A stretch of 64,000 bases of DNA from Dehalococcoidia bacterium (GCA_020847985.1 JADLBC010000012.1:96693-160692); one strand, 5' to 3'. Shown: positions 8,988 through 17,919, numbered from the stretch's first letter. Numbers and translations: made by a program. Notes: generated from the sequence alone by a model not told the origin.

Positions 8988-9012
8988 GCGGGCGCTGGTC
9001 GCGCCCGCCGCG

Positions 9013-9810
9013 TCACACGCCGTGGATGGATGCGAGCCGCGCGGAGCGGCGGGGGATGTAGTCGTCGTCGCGGGGGATGCTCCAGAGCGACCAGGCGCCC
9101 GTCTCCCATTCGCCGCGTCCGATGCCCCATTGGAGGTAGCGAAGGCGGCGGCGTTCGACGATCGCGCGCTGGATGTGCCAGGGGAGGTCGGTGAGGGGGG
9201 CGGCCGGCAGCGGCGGCGAACCACCGTAGTGCCCCTCGTTGGGACGCAGTTCGCGGTTGAGCTCGCGCTGCAGCGCCCAGATCACGAGCTTCACGTGCTC
9301 ATCGGGGACAGGGTCGATGCCGGAATCGATCCCCGGGTAGTAGTGGTGCGGGTTGTCGAAGGCGGCAAGCCCTTCGCGGATGTCTTCGTTGATCTCGTCC
9401 CCGAGGTCCTGGAGGGCGGGCGGCAGGTCGGGATCGCGCGCGGTCCACTGGTTCTCGGGCGGGATGTCCTCGACGAGCGGGCGAGGGTGGCCGAGGCGCA
9501 GCGGCAGGGTGGCAAGCGCCTGCCGCACGGGGGCAAGGCCGGGTTCGGTTTCGACGCGGTCGAGGAGTTCGCCGTAGGTGAGTGGCTTCCCCGGCTGCAG
9601 GAACGGCTGGTGCGTATCGCGCAGGGCGACGGACCCCGTGGTGGGGTCGACGCTATGCACGAGGGTGGCGAAGGCGCGGAGCCTTCGCCCCGGGCTCGGG
9701 TCGATGCGGCTCGGGTCGAAGGCGCTGATGTTGCGGCCGGCGAGGGGGACCCACCGCGCGGGCTCGGGCGCACCGGCGGCGAATCCGGGTTCGAACCAGA
9801 GACCGGCCAC
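9013..9810 (-). CDS. Hypothetical protein (possible second half of a frameshifted gene)
   Basis: 265 residues reading from GTG 9810. Proline-, Asp- and Trp-rich; segments HHYYPGIDSGIDPVPDEHVKLVIWALQREL and LPWHIQRAIVERRRLRYLQWG look like folded helices. I do not recognise a family. Its putative start sits 2 nt after the stop of the 47-codon ORF at 9813-9956, and the junction has no ribosome-binding site. This suggests either translational coupling or one gene broken by a frameshift. The frame remains open upstream but yields His-rich nonsense there, so the upstream frame switch is where coding moves. Confidence 0.65.
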   Translation of the reverse strand: MAGLWFEPGFAAGAPEPARWVPLAGRNISAFDPSRIDPSPGRRLRAFATLVHSVDPTTGSVALRDTHQPFLQPGKPLTYGELLDRVETEPGLAPVRQALATLPLRLGHPRPLVEDIPPENQWTARDPDLPPALQDLGDEINEDIREGLAAFDNPHHYYPGIDSGIDPVPDEHVKLVIWALQRELNRELRPNEGHYGGSPPLPAAPLTDLPWHIQRAIVERRRLRYLQWGIGRGEWETGAWSLWSIPRDDDYIPRRSARLASIHGV

Positions 9811-9812
9811 GG

Positions 9813-9956
9813 CTACGGTGCCACGTCGGGCGAGGCACCCTCGCGCCGCTGTTGGGGGCAGATGCGGGCCGGGTCGGTGAAGCGTTCCGGCCAGGGGCTG
9901 ATCCCGGGGTCGATGCCGGGGGTGGTGGTCGTGGGCGTGGTGGTCGGTGCGGGCAT
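9813..9956 (-). CDS. Small ORF with strong RBS, upstream part of the 9013-9810 gene or separate peptide
   Basis: 47 residues starting MPAPTTTPTTTTPGIDPG and containing FTDPARICPQQRREG. AGGAGG lies 8 nt before the ATG, the best ribosome-binding site in this cluster, so translation clearly starts here. It begins 12 nt after the stop of the 137-residue gene upstream. The Thr/Pro-rich start and soluble remainder could be the true N-terminus of the next protein. Confidence 0.55.
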   Translation of the reverse strand: MPAPTTTPTTTTPGIDPGISPWPERFTDPARICPQQRREGASPDVAP

Positions 9957-9968
9957 GGGTATGGCCTC

Positions 9969-10382
9969 CTAGCCGCGCTGCTGGCGCAGGCGTTCTTGCA
10001 GTTCCTCGCCGGAGAGGGAAACGGGCTCATCGGCGGTATCGAAATCGCCGCCCTGGATGGCGCGGCGGGCACGGAAGGACTTCATCAGCACCTGTTTGCC
10101 GATGGCCACGCCGCTGGCCGCCTTGGCCGACTGGGGGACGCAGTAGTCGATGACGAGGCAGTCCTCGTAGGTGAGGATGAGGGCGGCCTCACACAGGCCG
10201 AGCTCGTCGCACCGGAGGATGGATTCGGCGACCTGGTCGTTGAGGGCGAGGCCGGCCGGGGGAATGCGCCACTGCTCCTGCTGGGCGGTTTCGTGGCGGA
10301 TGACGGACTGGAGGAGCCAGAGTTCCTCGTCCGTGAAGATCGCCGTCGCCGTGGGTGCGGCGGCTGGCCTGTTGCTGTCCAT
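9969..10382 (-). CDS. Hypothetical protein
   Basis: 137 residues, start MDSNRPAAAP. Predicted helices TDEELWLLQSVIRHETAQQEQW and SGEELQERLRQQRG flank a central beta/alpha portion with ILTYEDCLVIDYCVPQ. No signal peptide and no family recognised. First gene of a three-ORF minus-strand set (10382 to 9013). The upstream 210 bp carries a GTTATAAAGG-like -10 on this strand near 10490 and an ACACGTGT palindrome nearby. Confidence 0.65.
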   Translation of the reverse strand: MDSNRPAAAPTATAIFTDEELWLLQSVIRHETAQQEQWRIPPAGLALNDQVAESILRCDELGLCEAALILTYEDCLVIDYCVPQSAKAASGVAIGKQVLMKSFRARRAIQGGDFDTADEPVSLSGEELQERLRQQRG

Positions 10383-10560
10383 CTGGCAGCTCCCGGAGAA
10401 GCATCGGTCTGGGCCGGGGGGCGCTTCTCGTTGTCTGTCCTCAGCGTGCTCCGGGAGCCACGGAGCATGGGTAACACGTGTGTTTGCCTTTATAACGGGT
10501 CCCTACCAACGGGTAGGGGGACGGCCCCGTTTGGGGCGGAAGCGGCCCCGGGGTTGCCGC

Positions 10561-10590
10561 CTGGTTACTGGCAACCGGGAACCGGGAACT
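10561..10590 (+). repeat. Dispersed CCGGGAA repeat, 2-unit copy
   Basis: GGCAACCGGGAACCGGGAACT sits immediately after the 3' end of the minus-strand enoyl-CoA hydratase gene; degenerate left flank compared with the copies at 7522 and 54451. Confidence 0.65.
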
Positions 10591-10592
10591 CG

Positions 10593-11444
10593 TCAGCGCC
10601 CCTCGAGCCACGCATTGAAGCTGGGCTGGCGCTTTTCGCGGAAGGCGCCGGCTCCCTCGCGCGCATCGGGGTGGTGGTCGCTGATGGCCGTCTTCGCGGC
10701 GATTTCGTCCAGGGCGTGGGCGAAGGTCATCTCGGCGGCGTTGTAGATCGACCGCTTGAGCAGCCGGATCGCCACCTGGGGGCCGTTCGCGAGCTCGGTG
10801 GCGAGGGCCATGGCGCGCGGCAGTAGCTCTTCGTGCGGGACGACTTCGTGCACGAGCCCGAGTTCGAGCGCCTCGGCGGCGGGCACGATGCGCTTGCGCA
10901 TGAGGAAGTCCATGGTCTTCGCGACACCCATCATCTGCACCAGCAGGAACTGGCCGCCTTCATCGGGGAGAAGGCCGAAGCGGAGGGTCGCGCTGCCCAT
11001 GCGCGCCTGGTCGGAGGCGATGCGGAAGTCGCAGGCGAGCGCGAGCGAGAGGCCCGTCTGGATGGCGAGGCCATTGATCGCGGCGATGCAGAGCTTGTCG
11101 AGATCGCGGATGGCGACCTGCACGGGCTGGGAGAGGCGGCGCAGGCCGTTGTAAGTGCCAATCGGTTCGCGGTGCCCGTGGGGGATGGGCGGCACGAGCG
11201 CGGGCGCATCCGGCAGGGGGCGGCCGGTCATGTCGTCGCCGGCGCAGAACGCACGGCCGGAGCCGGTGAAGACGACGACGCGGACGGCATCATCCATCTG
11301 CGCCTGGATGAGCGTCTCGACGAGGTCGCGCTTGATGTCCTGGGTGGTGCCGTTGAGCCGTTCGGGCTGATTGAAGGTGATGAGCGCGATGCCGGGCGGC
11401 TGGATGGCGACATCGAACCCGCGGAAGGTTCCCTGCTGCAACAT
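10593..11444 (-). CDS. Enoyl-CoA hydratase/isomerase family protein
   Basis: 283 residues with crotonase fold. ITFNQPERLNGTTQDIKRDL, oxyanion-hole pieces GSGRAFCAGDDM (residues ~65-76) and INGLAIQTGLSLALACDFRIAS (~128-150) are diagnostic. The A-x-x-G-x-x-L segment reads IQTGLSLAL, and the acid pair used by true hydratases (E at the GxE..LPL position) is not obvious, so dehydratase, isomerase or hydrolase activity is possible. Start 11444 fits the family start (MLQQGTFRGFDVAIQPPGIALITF). Monocistronic. Confidence 0.88.
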   Translation of the reverse strand: MLQQGTFRGFDVAIQPPGIALITFNQPERLNGTTQDIKRDLVETLIQAQMDDAVRVVVFTGSGRAFCAGDDMTGRPLPDAPALVPPIPHGHREPIGTYNGLRRLSQPVQVAIRDLDKLCIAAINGLAIQTGLSLALACDFRIASDQARMGSATLRFGLLPDEGGQFLLVQMMGVAKTMDFLMRKRIVPAAEALELGLVHEVVPHEELLPRAMALATELANGPQVAIRLLKRSIYNAAEMTFAHALDEIAAKTAISDHHPDAREGAGAFREKRQPSFNAWLEGR

Positions 11445-11576
11445 GGGTGGGCTCCGGCCGGCGGCTCCGGCGGGGGAATCCTGTTCCGGGAGCGAAGGAT
11501 CGCGCAATGGTTCGCGCGCGCTGAGCAAATTCTGGTAGGCTGGCACTACCCTAACGTAAAAGTGAGAGTGCGGGGG

Positions 11577-12851
11577 ATGCCCTTCATTCGCTTCATGCAG
11601 CGGACGTTCTATTCGCTGGAAAACCCGCGCTACCGGGTGCTCTGGTTCGGGACGCTGTTTTCGTTCCTCGGGATGCAGATGCAGGTGCTGGCGCGGGGCT
11701 ACCTCGCCTTCGACCTGACTGGCCGAAACTCGGCACTGGGCGGCGTGATGCTCGCCTTCGGGCTGCCGCAGCTCATCCTTTCAATGTGGGGCGGGGTGCT
11801 GGCGGACCGGCTGCCGAAGCGGAAGGTGCTGTGGGTGGCGCAGAGCATCATCGCGCTGAACTCGGCCTGGCTGGCGACGATGATCGAGCTGGGCATGGTG
11901 CAGTACTGGATGCTCGTGGTCGCGGGCATCGTGCAGGGCAGCGGTTTCGCCTTCGTCGGGCCGGCGCGGCAGGCGTTCATTTCGGAGTTGGTGGGCAAAG
12001 ACAAGATCGGCAACGCGGTGGTGCTGCAGCAGCTGAGCATGAACAGCACGCGCGTCATCGGCCCGTCCATCGCGGGGGCGCTCATCGGCATCCACTTCAT
12101 CGGTGTGGCGGGTGTGTATTACCTGACAACGCTGGGCTTCGTGATCGCGAGCCTCACGCTCATCAAGCTGCCGAAGGGCGAACCGAAGCGGAAGAGCGAG
12201 CGGTCGCCGGTGGCGGACCTCATCGATGGCTTCCGCTACGTGAAGGGGCGGCCGTCGGTTTCGCAGCTCATCCTCGTGGCCTTCGCGGTGATGATGCTGG
12301 GCTTCCCGTACCAGTCCTTCCTGCCAGCGCTGGCGAAGGAGGAGTATGGGGTAGGCGCGACCGGGCTCGGGACGATGAGTTCGGTGGCGGCCATCGGCGC
12401 GGTGACGGCGACGATCTTCGTGGCGGCGTTCGCGAGCCACCAGAAGGCGTGGTTCGCGCAGCCGATCCTCGCGTGCCTGTTCGCGGCGTCCCTCATCCTG
12501 CCGGGGATGGCGCCGAGCTTCGAGACAGGGCTGGCGGCCATTCTCATCGTGGGGGCGCTGGCGAGCGCGTTCCAATCGCTGAACAACTCGCTGACGATGA
12601 TGCTCACGGAGCAGGAATACCACGGGCGGGTGCAATCGATCAGCAGCATGAGCTTCAGCCTGTTCGGCATCGCCGCGCTGCCCATTGGCGTGCTGGCGGA
12701 CCACATCGGCCTGCGGGAGACGCTGGGGCTGATGGGCGGTTCGGCGATCGCGATCGTGGCCCTGCTCCAGGTGGTGGCGAAGTTGCAGCACGCCGCGGAT
12801 GACCGGCTGCCGCGCATCGTCGCGACCGAGGCGGCGGCCGGCGGGCAGTGA
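11577..12851 (+). CDS. MFS transporter (MFS_3/EntS-like exporter)
   Basis: 424 residues with about 12 membrane spans. Short loop WGGVLADRLPKRKVLW after TM2 is the MFS motif A region. GFAFVGPARQAFISELVGKDKIGNAV is the typical MFS_3/enterobactin exporter S signature, and the two halves are separated by the basic loop KGEPKRKSERSP. Probable proton-driven export of small molecules or siderophore-like compounds. Start: ATG 11577 has a G-rich tract before it; an upstream GTG at 11562 is possible. The last codon overlaps the GNAT start (GTGA), suggesting co-translation. Confidence 0.9.
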   Translation: MPFIRFMQRTFYSLENPRYRVLWFGTLFSFLGMQMQVLARGYLAFDLTGRNSALGGVMLAFGLPQLILSMWGGVLADRLPKRKVLWVAQSIIALNSAWLATMIELGMVQYWMLVVAGIVQGSGFAFVGPARQAFISELVGKDKIGNAVVLQQLSMNSTRVIGPSIAGALIGIHFIGVAGVYYLTTLGFVIASLTLIKLPKGEPKRKSERSPVADLIDGFRYVKGRPSVSQLILVAFAVMMLGFPYQSFLPALAKEEYGVGATGLGTMSSVAAIGAVTATIFVAAFASHQKAWFAQPILACLFAASLILPGMAPSFETGLAAILIVGALASAFQSLNNSLTMMLTEQEYHGRVQSISSMSFSLFGIAALPIGVLADHIGLRETLGLMGGSAIAIVALLQVVAKLQHAADDRLPRIVATEAAAGGQ

Positions 12852-13300
12852 GCGCGGGGCCGTTCGACGTGCGGCGCATCGCGATCGAGGTCGCGCGGCC
12901 GCTGCGCGTGACCGTGCTGCGCGCGGACATGCCCGGCGACCCCGCGATTTTCGCGGGCGACGATGAGCCGGAGACGGCGCATTTCGGGGCATTCAAGGCG
13001 GACGCGCTCGTGGGCGTGGTGACGGCGATGCACCACCCGCGGCCGGGCGCGGGCGCGGAGGGGTGGCAGTTGCGCGGCATGGCGACGCTGCCCACGGTGC
13101 GCGGCGAAGGGCACGGTGCGGCGCTCATCCGCGCGGCGGAGGCGTTCGTGCGCGAGCATGGCGGGCGTATCGCCTGGTTCAACGCGCGGCGCGCGGCCGA
13201 GGGCTTCTACGCGCACATGGGCTACACGACCGTGAGCGAGGAGTTCGACGTGCCGGGGATCGGCCCGCACGTGGTGATGGAGAAGCAGATCGCAGGGTGA
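12848..13300 (+). CDS. GNAT family N-acetyltransferase
   Basis: 150 residues starting from GTG in a GTGA overlap with the MFS gene. The acetyl-CoA loop appears as QLRGMATLPTVRGEGHGAALIRAAEAF (residues ~72-98; RGxGxG/A pattern as RGEGHGA), followed by WFNARRAAEGFYAHMGYT, the usual GNAT C-terminal beta-bulge. This closely resembles YitI/ElaA-like or putative antibiotic-modifying acetyltransferases. Substrate unknown; coupling with an exporter hints at a detoxification pair (inference). Confidence 0.88.
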   Translation: MSAGPFDVRRIAIEVARPLRVTVLRADMPGDPAIFAGDDEPETAHFGAFKADALVGVVTAMHHPRPGAGAEGWQLRGMATLPTVRGEGHGAALIRAAEAFVREHGGRIAWFNARRAAEGFYAHMGYTTVSEEFDVPGIGPHVVMEKQIAG

Positions 13301-13556
13301 GGTTTGAGCGGTAGCGGTCGTTGATGCGCCGCTGGCGGCGATGGGCCAATTCGGGGATGCCCTGTTCGATGAGGAAGGCGGTCCCGGCGCCGCCCAGACA
13401 ACACCCGCCGGCGGCGAAAGCTACGGGATGGCCGGACAGCGCCGCGCCCGCGAAGAACAGGGCGGCGAGGACTGCGAAGCCGGCGATCACGATGGCCGCG
13501 CAGCGATGGGGCAGCCCGGGAAAACGCACCTGGCCGGGTTCCCAACGGTCCGTCAT
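13179..13556 (-). CDS. Possible small membrane protein overlapping the GNAT 3' end
   Basis: Begins MTDRWEPGQVRFPGLPHRC then two hydrophobic stretches (AAIVIAGFAVLAALFFAGAAL and a Gly/Ala/Cys-rich one) and a basic segment HRRQRRINDRYR. The last ~40 codons are antisense to the GNAT gene and low-complexity (RSPRP-like), so the true end may be earlier or the ORF may be spurious. The N-terminal half has proper membrane-protein composition. No ribosome-binding site is convincing. Confidence 0.4.
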   Translation of the reverse strand: MTDRWEPGQVRFPGLPHRCAAIVIAGFAVLAALFFAGAALSGHPVAFAAGGCCLGGAGTAFLIEQGIPELAHRRQRRINDRYRSNLTLRSASPSPRAGRSPARRTPRSRSCSPCARRSPRPRAAR

Positions 13557-13746
13557 GCGGGGGGTGTTTCGGGGGAATCGTGCGGGTAATAGACGCTCTC
13601 CGCGCGGGAATCCGGCGGGAGCAGGTAGCCCGGCGGCACGCGGGACGGCATTCCTCAAATTTCGAGTGACCGGGGACGGCTGCCGCACGTTCTCGCCCAC
13701 ACGCCTTTCCCTTCGTGAAGAAAGCGACATCGGGCGTCCCGGTTTC

Positions 13747-13765
13747 AGAACGCTTGTTCTATAGT
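13747..13765 (+). promoter_or_regulatory. LexA operator (SOS box) overlapping -10 of imuB
   Basis: AGAACGCTTGTTCT at 13747-13760 is a perfect palindrome of the GAAC-N4-GTTC class bound by Gram-positive/Chloroflexota LexA. The next bases complete TATAGT (13760-13765), a good -10; bound LexA would block RNA polymerase directly. Confidence 0.85.
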
Positions 13766-13775
13766 CGGAGGTCCG

Positions 13776-14972
13776 ATGCAGGTCGCATGCCTCCTTGTCG
13801 CGGACTTCCTCGTGGCGCTCGCGCGGCGCGATGACCCATCGCTGCGGGGGCAGCCGGTGATCGTGGGCGGGTCGCCGGAGGAGCACGCGGCGGTGGTGGC
13901 GTGCTCGCCGGAGGCGGTGGCGGCGGGCGTGGGCATCGGCACGACGTTGCGGCGGGCGCTCGCGCTCTGCCCGAAGGCGGTCTTCCTGCCGCACCGCGAA
14001 GGCGTGGCGGCGGAGGCGGCGGGGGCGCTGCTGGATCTGCTGCGGCTCTACAGCCCGGCGGTGGAGGCGATCGCGCCGGGGCACGCGCACCTCGATATCC
14101 ACGGGCTGGCGGAGATGGCGCGCATGGACGACGCGGCGTACCTGCGCGACCTCCAGGAATCGGCGGAGAACGCGAGCGGGCTGCCGGTTTCGCTGGCGGC
14201 GGCGGATACGGTGTTCGCGGCACACGCGGCGGCGACGGTGCAGGCGCGGGGGGCGATGCTCGTGCACGCGGGCGAGGCGCGGGCGTTTCTCGGGCGGCTG
14301 CCGGTGGAGGTGCTGCCGGTTTCGCCGCTCATGCACCAGCGGTTGCGGCTGTTCGGGCTGAACTGGCTGGGACAGGTGGCGGAGCTGACGTTTTCGGCGA
14401 TGCAGGCGCAGTTCGGGCGCGAGGGAGCGCGCGCGTGGGAGCTGGCGAACGGCCGCGACGACGCGCGCATCGTGCCGCGGCCGGAGGAGGTGCGCGTGAG
14501 CGAGGAGCTGGAGCTGCCCGCGCCGGCCGCGCTCAGCGAGCCGCTCATCGCGGGGACGCGCGCCCTGCTGCTGCGAGCGCTTGAACACCGGGAGATAAAG
14601 GGCCATTCGCTGCGACGGCTCGATTGGCGGCTGGGGCTGGAAAGCGGCGAGCAGCTGGGGCGGCGCTGCGTGTTTCGCGAACCAACGAACGACGCGGCGC
14701 GCATGCTCTTCGCGCTCCAGCCGAAGATCGAGCGGCTGCAGCTGCCGGCGGCGGCAGTCTCGGTGGGGGTGACGCTTTCGGGGTTATGTAGCGAATACGG
14801 CCACCAGGCGAACCTCTGGCAGGTGGGGCCGCGCCGCCACCGGGAGTTGCTGGAGGCGGTGGAGCAGTTGAACACGCGGGTGGGCGGCCCGCAGGTCTTT
14901 CGTATTGTCGAGGTGCAGGGATGGTCGCGAATTCCGGAACGGCAGCTGGGGATGGTCGCTTTCGGCCCCTGA
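13776..14972 (+). CDS. imuB: ImuB-like Y-family DNA polymerase homologue (SOS mutagenesis)
   Basis: 398 residues. N-terminal Y-family palm (VACLLVADFLVALARRDDPSLRGQPVIVGG, 1-30) followed by fingers, thumb (LGQVAELTFSAMQAQFGREGARAWELANG) and little-finger domain. The catalytic SxDE motif of active Y polymerases is replaced by HAHLDIHG near residue 106-112, as in ImuB, which is a clamp-binding scaffold rather than a polymerase. A ribosome-binding site (ggaggt) precedes the ATG. LexA box upstream gives DNA-damage control. The DUF6504 gene overlaps its end by 52 nt; no imuA/recA-like or dnaE2 gene is present here. Confidence 0.88.
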   Translation: MQVACLLVADFLVALARRDDPSLRGQPVIVGGSPEEHAAVVACSPEAVAAGVGIGTTLRRALALCPKAVFLPHREGVAAEAAGALLDLLRLYSPAVEAIAPGHAHLDIHGLAEMARMDDAAYLRDLQESAENASGLPVSLAAADTVFAAHAAATVQARGAMLVHAGEARAFLGRLPVEVLPVSPLMHQRLRLFGLNWLGQVAELTFSAMQAQFGREGARAWELANGRDDARIVPRPEEVRVSEELELPAPAALSEPLIAGTRALLLRALEHREIKGHSLRRLDWRLGLESGEQLGRRCVFREPTNDAARMLFALQPKIERLQLPAAAVSVGVTLSGLCSEYGHQANLWQVGPRRHRELLEAVEQLNTRVGGPQVFRIVEVQGWSRIPERQLGMVAFGP

Positions 14973-15250
14973 ACGAGCCTTCGCCGGCGGCGGTGGAGGC
15001 GACGCCGCGGGGCGCGCCGAAGGCGATGCTCTGGCGGGGGACGTACCGTCGCGTGGTGGCCGTGCACGACACCTGGCGCATCGACGACGAGTGGTGGCGC
15101 GACGAGATCGCGCGGCGCTACTTCGTGGTCGAACTGGAAGGCGGGCGGCGGTTGACCATCTTCCACGACCTCGTGCGGGACCTCTGGTACCAGCAGGCAT
15201 ATGACGCCCCGAAGGCGGGCGCGCCGATGGGGCGGAAGCGGGCGGGATAG
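14921..15250 (+). CDS. DUF6504 family protein, ImuB partner
   Basis: 109 residues; core RRVVAVHDTWRIDDEWWRDEIARRYFVVELEGGRRLTIFHDLVRDLWYQQAY is the DUF6504 pattern, found next to ImuB/DnaE2 in actinobacteria and relatives. Function is unassigned; by context a component of the SOS translesion-synthesis complex. The N-terminal ~40 residues overlap the imuB 3' end and may not be used; a downstream ATG at 15026 (MLWRGTYRRVV) is an alternative start giving a core-only protein. Confidence 0.82.
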   Translation: MVANSGTAAGDGRFRPLNEPSPAAVEATPRGAPKAMLWRGTYRRVVAVHDTWRIDDEWWRDEIARRYFVVELEGGRRLTIFHDLVRDLWYQQAYDAPKAGAPMGRKRAG

Positions 15251-15447
15251 CGGGTTTCGCGCGCCAACCTGTGCGCGCGGAGGGTGCAACGGCCGGCTCG
15301 CGTTGGTCCGGTCGCTCGTATTTGCGGGGGAATGTCGCATTCGCCGGACGTAGACAGAGCCACCAGCGGGTGAGACGGGGTGTTTGTCGCCGCGACAGCG
15401 GGTGGCGCGGACTGCGCGAACGGCGTTCGAGGACGTAGACTGCCGCG

Positions 15448-17916
15448 ATGCCGATTCTCGTGCCCTTTGGCGTTCTTTCGCCCACCGATGCGCCGGAAGC
15501 GGGCGGCAAGGGTGCGAGTCTCGCGCGGCTCTGGGCCGCGGGCTTCCGCGTGCCGCCCGGCTTCGTCATCTTCCCCGCGGCGGCCCACGCCATTGCCGCG
15601 GGCGAGGGCGACGCCGAGGCGCGCGCGGCCGTCGCGGAGGCGGCCGCGGCGTTGCTCGCGGATGGGCCCGTGGCCGTGCGCTCTTCGGCACTGGATGAGG
15701 ACAGCGCGGAGGCTTCGTTCGCGGGCCAGCACCTGACCGTCCTCGACGTGCGTTCGGCGGAAGGCATCTTCGAGGCGATTCGCGCGTGCGTGGCGTCGCT
15801 GACTTCGGAATCGGCGTCCGCGTACCGCGCGGCGCGAACGGCGAACGGCGAGGCGCGCATGGCGGTGGTGGTGCAGCGCATGGTCGTGGCCGAGACGGCG
15901 GGCGTGGCCTTCAGCATCGACCCTGTCAGCGGCGACCCGGCCCGCGTCGTGGTCGAAGTGGTCGCGGGCACGGGCGAGGCGCTGGTCAGCGGGCAGGCGG
16001 AGGCGGACCGCATGGTGCTCGAACGGCCGGGACTCGCGGTCATTTCGCGGCACCACGCGGGCGAACCGGTGCTGACGGAGGCGATGGCGCACGAGGCGGC
16101 ACGGCAGGCGCTGCGCGCGGAGGAGATGTTCGGCGCGCCGCAGGATATCGAGTTCGCCTTCGAAGGCGGGCTGGCCTGGCTGCTGCAATCGCGGCCCATC
16201 ACGGTCGCGGGGCAGGCGGCGGACGCGAGCGCGGGCTGGGTGAACGAATTCGATACCGCCACCACGCTCGATGACTACTGGACCAGCGCGAACGTGCAGG
16301 AGGTGCTGCCGGGGCTGCTCACGCCGCTTTCGATGACGATGTTCGCGGACGCGGCACTCGTCGCCTACAACGAGGGATACCGGCGGCTGGGGATGCTGCG
16401 CAAGGACGAGAACCCGAACTTCGTGGGCATGTTCTACAACCGCGCGTTCCTCAATATCACGGCCACGCGCATGATCGCGGACCGGGCCCTGGGCTCGAGC
16501 GGGGACGCGATCGAGCACCGCTTCCTGGGCGGCGAGTACACGGGCAAGACGAAAATCGCGCACTCGCGCGAACTCTGGGGGTTCCGGCTGCGGAGCGCGG
16601 TCCCGGGCATCAGCATGCTCATGCGCATCCACAAGGAGGCGGACCGCATCGAGCGCGCGACGATGGCGTGGCAGCGCAAGGTGCGTGCCGACGACCCGGC
16701 GGTGATGTCCGGCCCCGAACTCGAGGGCCGGCGGAAGGCGCTCACGGCGTTCGTGGCCGATATCTTCCAGGTTCACCTGCAGGCGAGCGGCGTCGCGGGC
16801 ACGGGCTTCGACACGATCGCGGGCATGGTGCTGCCCCTCCTCGGAGAGCAGACCGAAGGGCGCGTGCCGGCGCTGTTTTCGGGGATGCGCGGCGTGGAGA
16901 GCGCGCAGATCGGGCTCGACCTCTGGGGGCTTTCGCGGACGGCGATCGCCTGCGGGCTGGAGGGGGCGATTCGCGGCGAGGGGTTCGAGCCGATGGCGCT
17001 CGACCTACCGGGGGCATGGCGGGCGACGTTCGCGGCGTTCATGAAACGGCACGGCCACCGCGGCCTGAATGAGATGGAGCCGGCCGTGCCGAACTGGCGG
17101 CAGGACCCATCGCAGGTGGTGGCGATTGTGCGGTCGTACCTGGACCTGCCGGCGGAGAAGGCGCCACCGGCCACGCTGGAGCGCCAGGCGGCCGAACGGA
17201 TCGCGCTCACGGCGGAGCTGGAACGGCGGATGAACCCGGTGAAGCGGGCGTTCTTCCGGAAGTCGCTGGGGTGGGCGCAGGGCTGGGTAGCGCTGCGCGA
17301 GCGCACGAAGTCGATCGTGGTGCGGGCGGCGCGGCTGTTCGACATCTACGTGCCGCGCGTGGGTGCGATGCTCGTGGAGCACGGCGCGGCGGAGCGCCCG
17401 GACGACCTGTTCTATCTCACGGACGCGGAGATCACGCGCTTCCTGCTCACGCCGGGCGGGGGCCACGACTTCCGCGCGGTGGTCGCGCGGCGGCGGCGGG
17501 AACTCGAACGGAATCGCTACGTGCGGCTGCCGGAGCGGTTCCGCGGACGCCCGGCGCCCCTGCCGCCGGACCTCGCGCACGTGGCGGGCGAGGTGCTCAA
17601 GGGGATCCCGGTGAGCCCCGGCCAGGTGACGGGCCGCGCGCGCGTGATCCTCGATCCCCGCACGGACGGGCCGTTGCTCCCGGGCGAAATCCTGGTCGCG
17701 CCCGTCACGGACGCGGGCTGGACGCCGCTGTTCGCGCTCGCGGCGGGGCTGGTGGTGGACCTCGGCAGCGCGCTCAGCCACGGCAGCACGGTCGCGCGGG
17801 AATACGGGCTGCCGGCCGTGGTGAACGTGCGCAACGGCACGACGCACATCCGCACGGGCGACGTCATCGCCATCGATGGCACGGCCGGGACGGTGACCGT
17901 AATCGAAGCCGGCTGA
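15448..17916 (+). CDS. PEP/pyruvate-binding phosphotransferase (rifampin phosphotransferase / PEP synthase-like)
   Basis: 822 residues with three parts: N-terminal ATP-grasp-like PPDK domain (GGKGASLARLWAAGF, VAVRSSALDEDSAEASFAGQ, QRMVVAETAGVAFSIDP, LLQSRPIT up to ~250), a large central region (~260-700) like the rifampin-binding module of RPH, and a C-terminal swivelling PEP-utilizer domain with catalytic H778 in SALSHGSTVAREYGLP. Such enzymes move a phosphoryl group through the His; RPH uses ATP to phosphorylate rifampin. PEP synthase itself has a C-terminal TIM barrel, which is absent here. TAGACT lies 6 nt before ATG, suggesting a leaderless mRNA. Substrate uncertain. Confidence 0.87.
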   Translation: MPILVPFGVLSPTDAPEAGGKGASLARLWAAGFRVPPGFVIFPAAAHAIAAGEGDAEARAAVAEAAAALLADGPVAVRSSALDEDSAEASFAGQHLTVLDVRSAEGIFEAIRACVASLTSESASAYRAARTANGEARMAVVVQRMVVAETAGVAFSIDPVSGDPARVVVEVVAGTGEALVSGQAEADRMVLERPGLAVISRHHAGEPVLTEAMAHEAARQALRAEEMFGAPQDIEFAFEGGLAWLLQSRPITVAGQAADASAGWVNEFDTATTLDDYWTSANVQEVLPGLLTPLSMTMFADAALVAYNEGYRRLGMLRKDENPNFVGMFYNRAFLNITATRMIADRALGSSGDAIEHRFLGGEYTGKTKIAHSRELWGFRLRSAVPGISMLMRIHKEADRIERATMAWQRKVRADDPAVMSGPELEGRRKALTAFVADIFQVHLQASGVAGTGFDTIAGMVLPLLGEQTEGRVPALFSGMRGVESAQIGLDLWGLSRTAIACGLEGAIRGEGFEPMALDLPGAWRATFAAFMKRHGHRGLNEMEPAVPNWRQDPSQVVAIVRSYLDLPAEKAPPATLERQAAERIALTAELERRMNPVKRAFFRKSLGWAQGWVALRERTKSIVVRAARLFDIYVPRVGAMLVEHGAAERPDDLFYLTDAEITRFLLTPGGGHDFRAVVARRRRELERNRYVRLPERFRGRPAPLPPDLAHVAGEVLKGIPVSPGQVTGRARVILDPRTDGPLLPGEILVAPVTDAGWTPLFALAAGLVVDLGSALSHGSTVAREYGLPAVVNVRNGTTHIRTGDVIAIDGTAGTVTVIEAG

Positions 17917-17919
17917 GCG

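Noticed and set aside
9783..9800. tRNA T-loop-like GGGTTCGAACC
   Set aside because: It lies in the coding region of the minus-strand gene and no cloverleaf can be folded around it.
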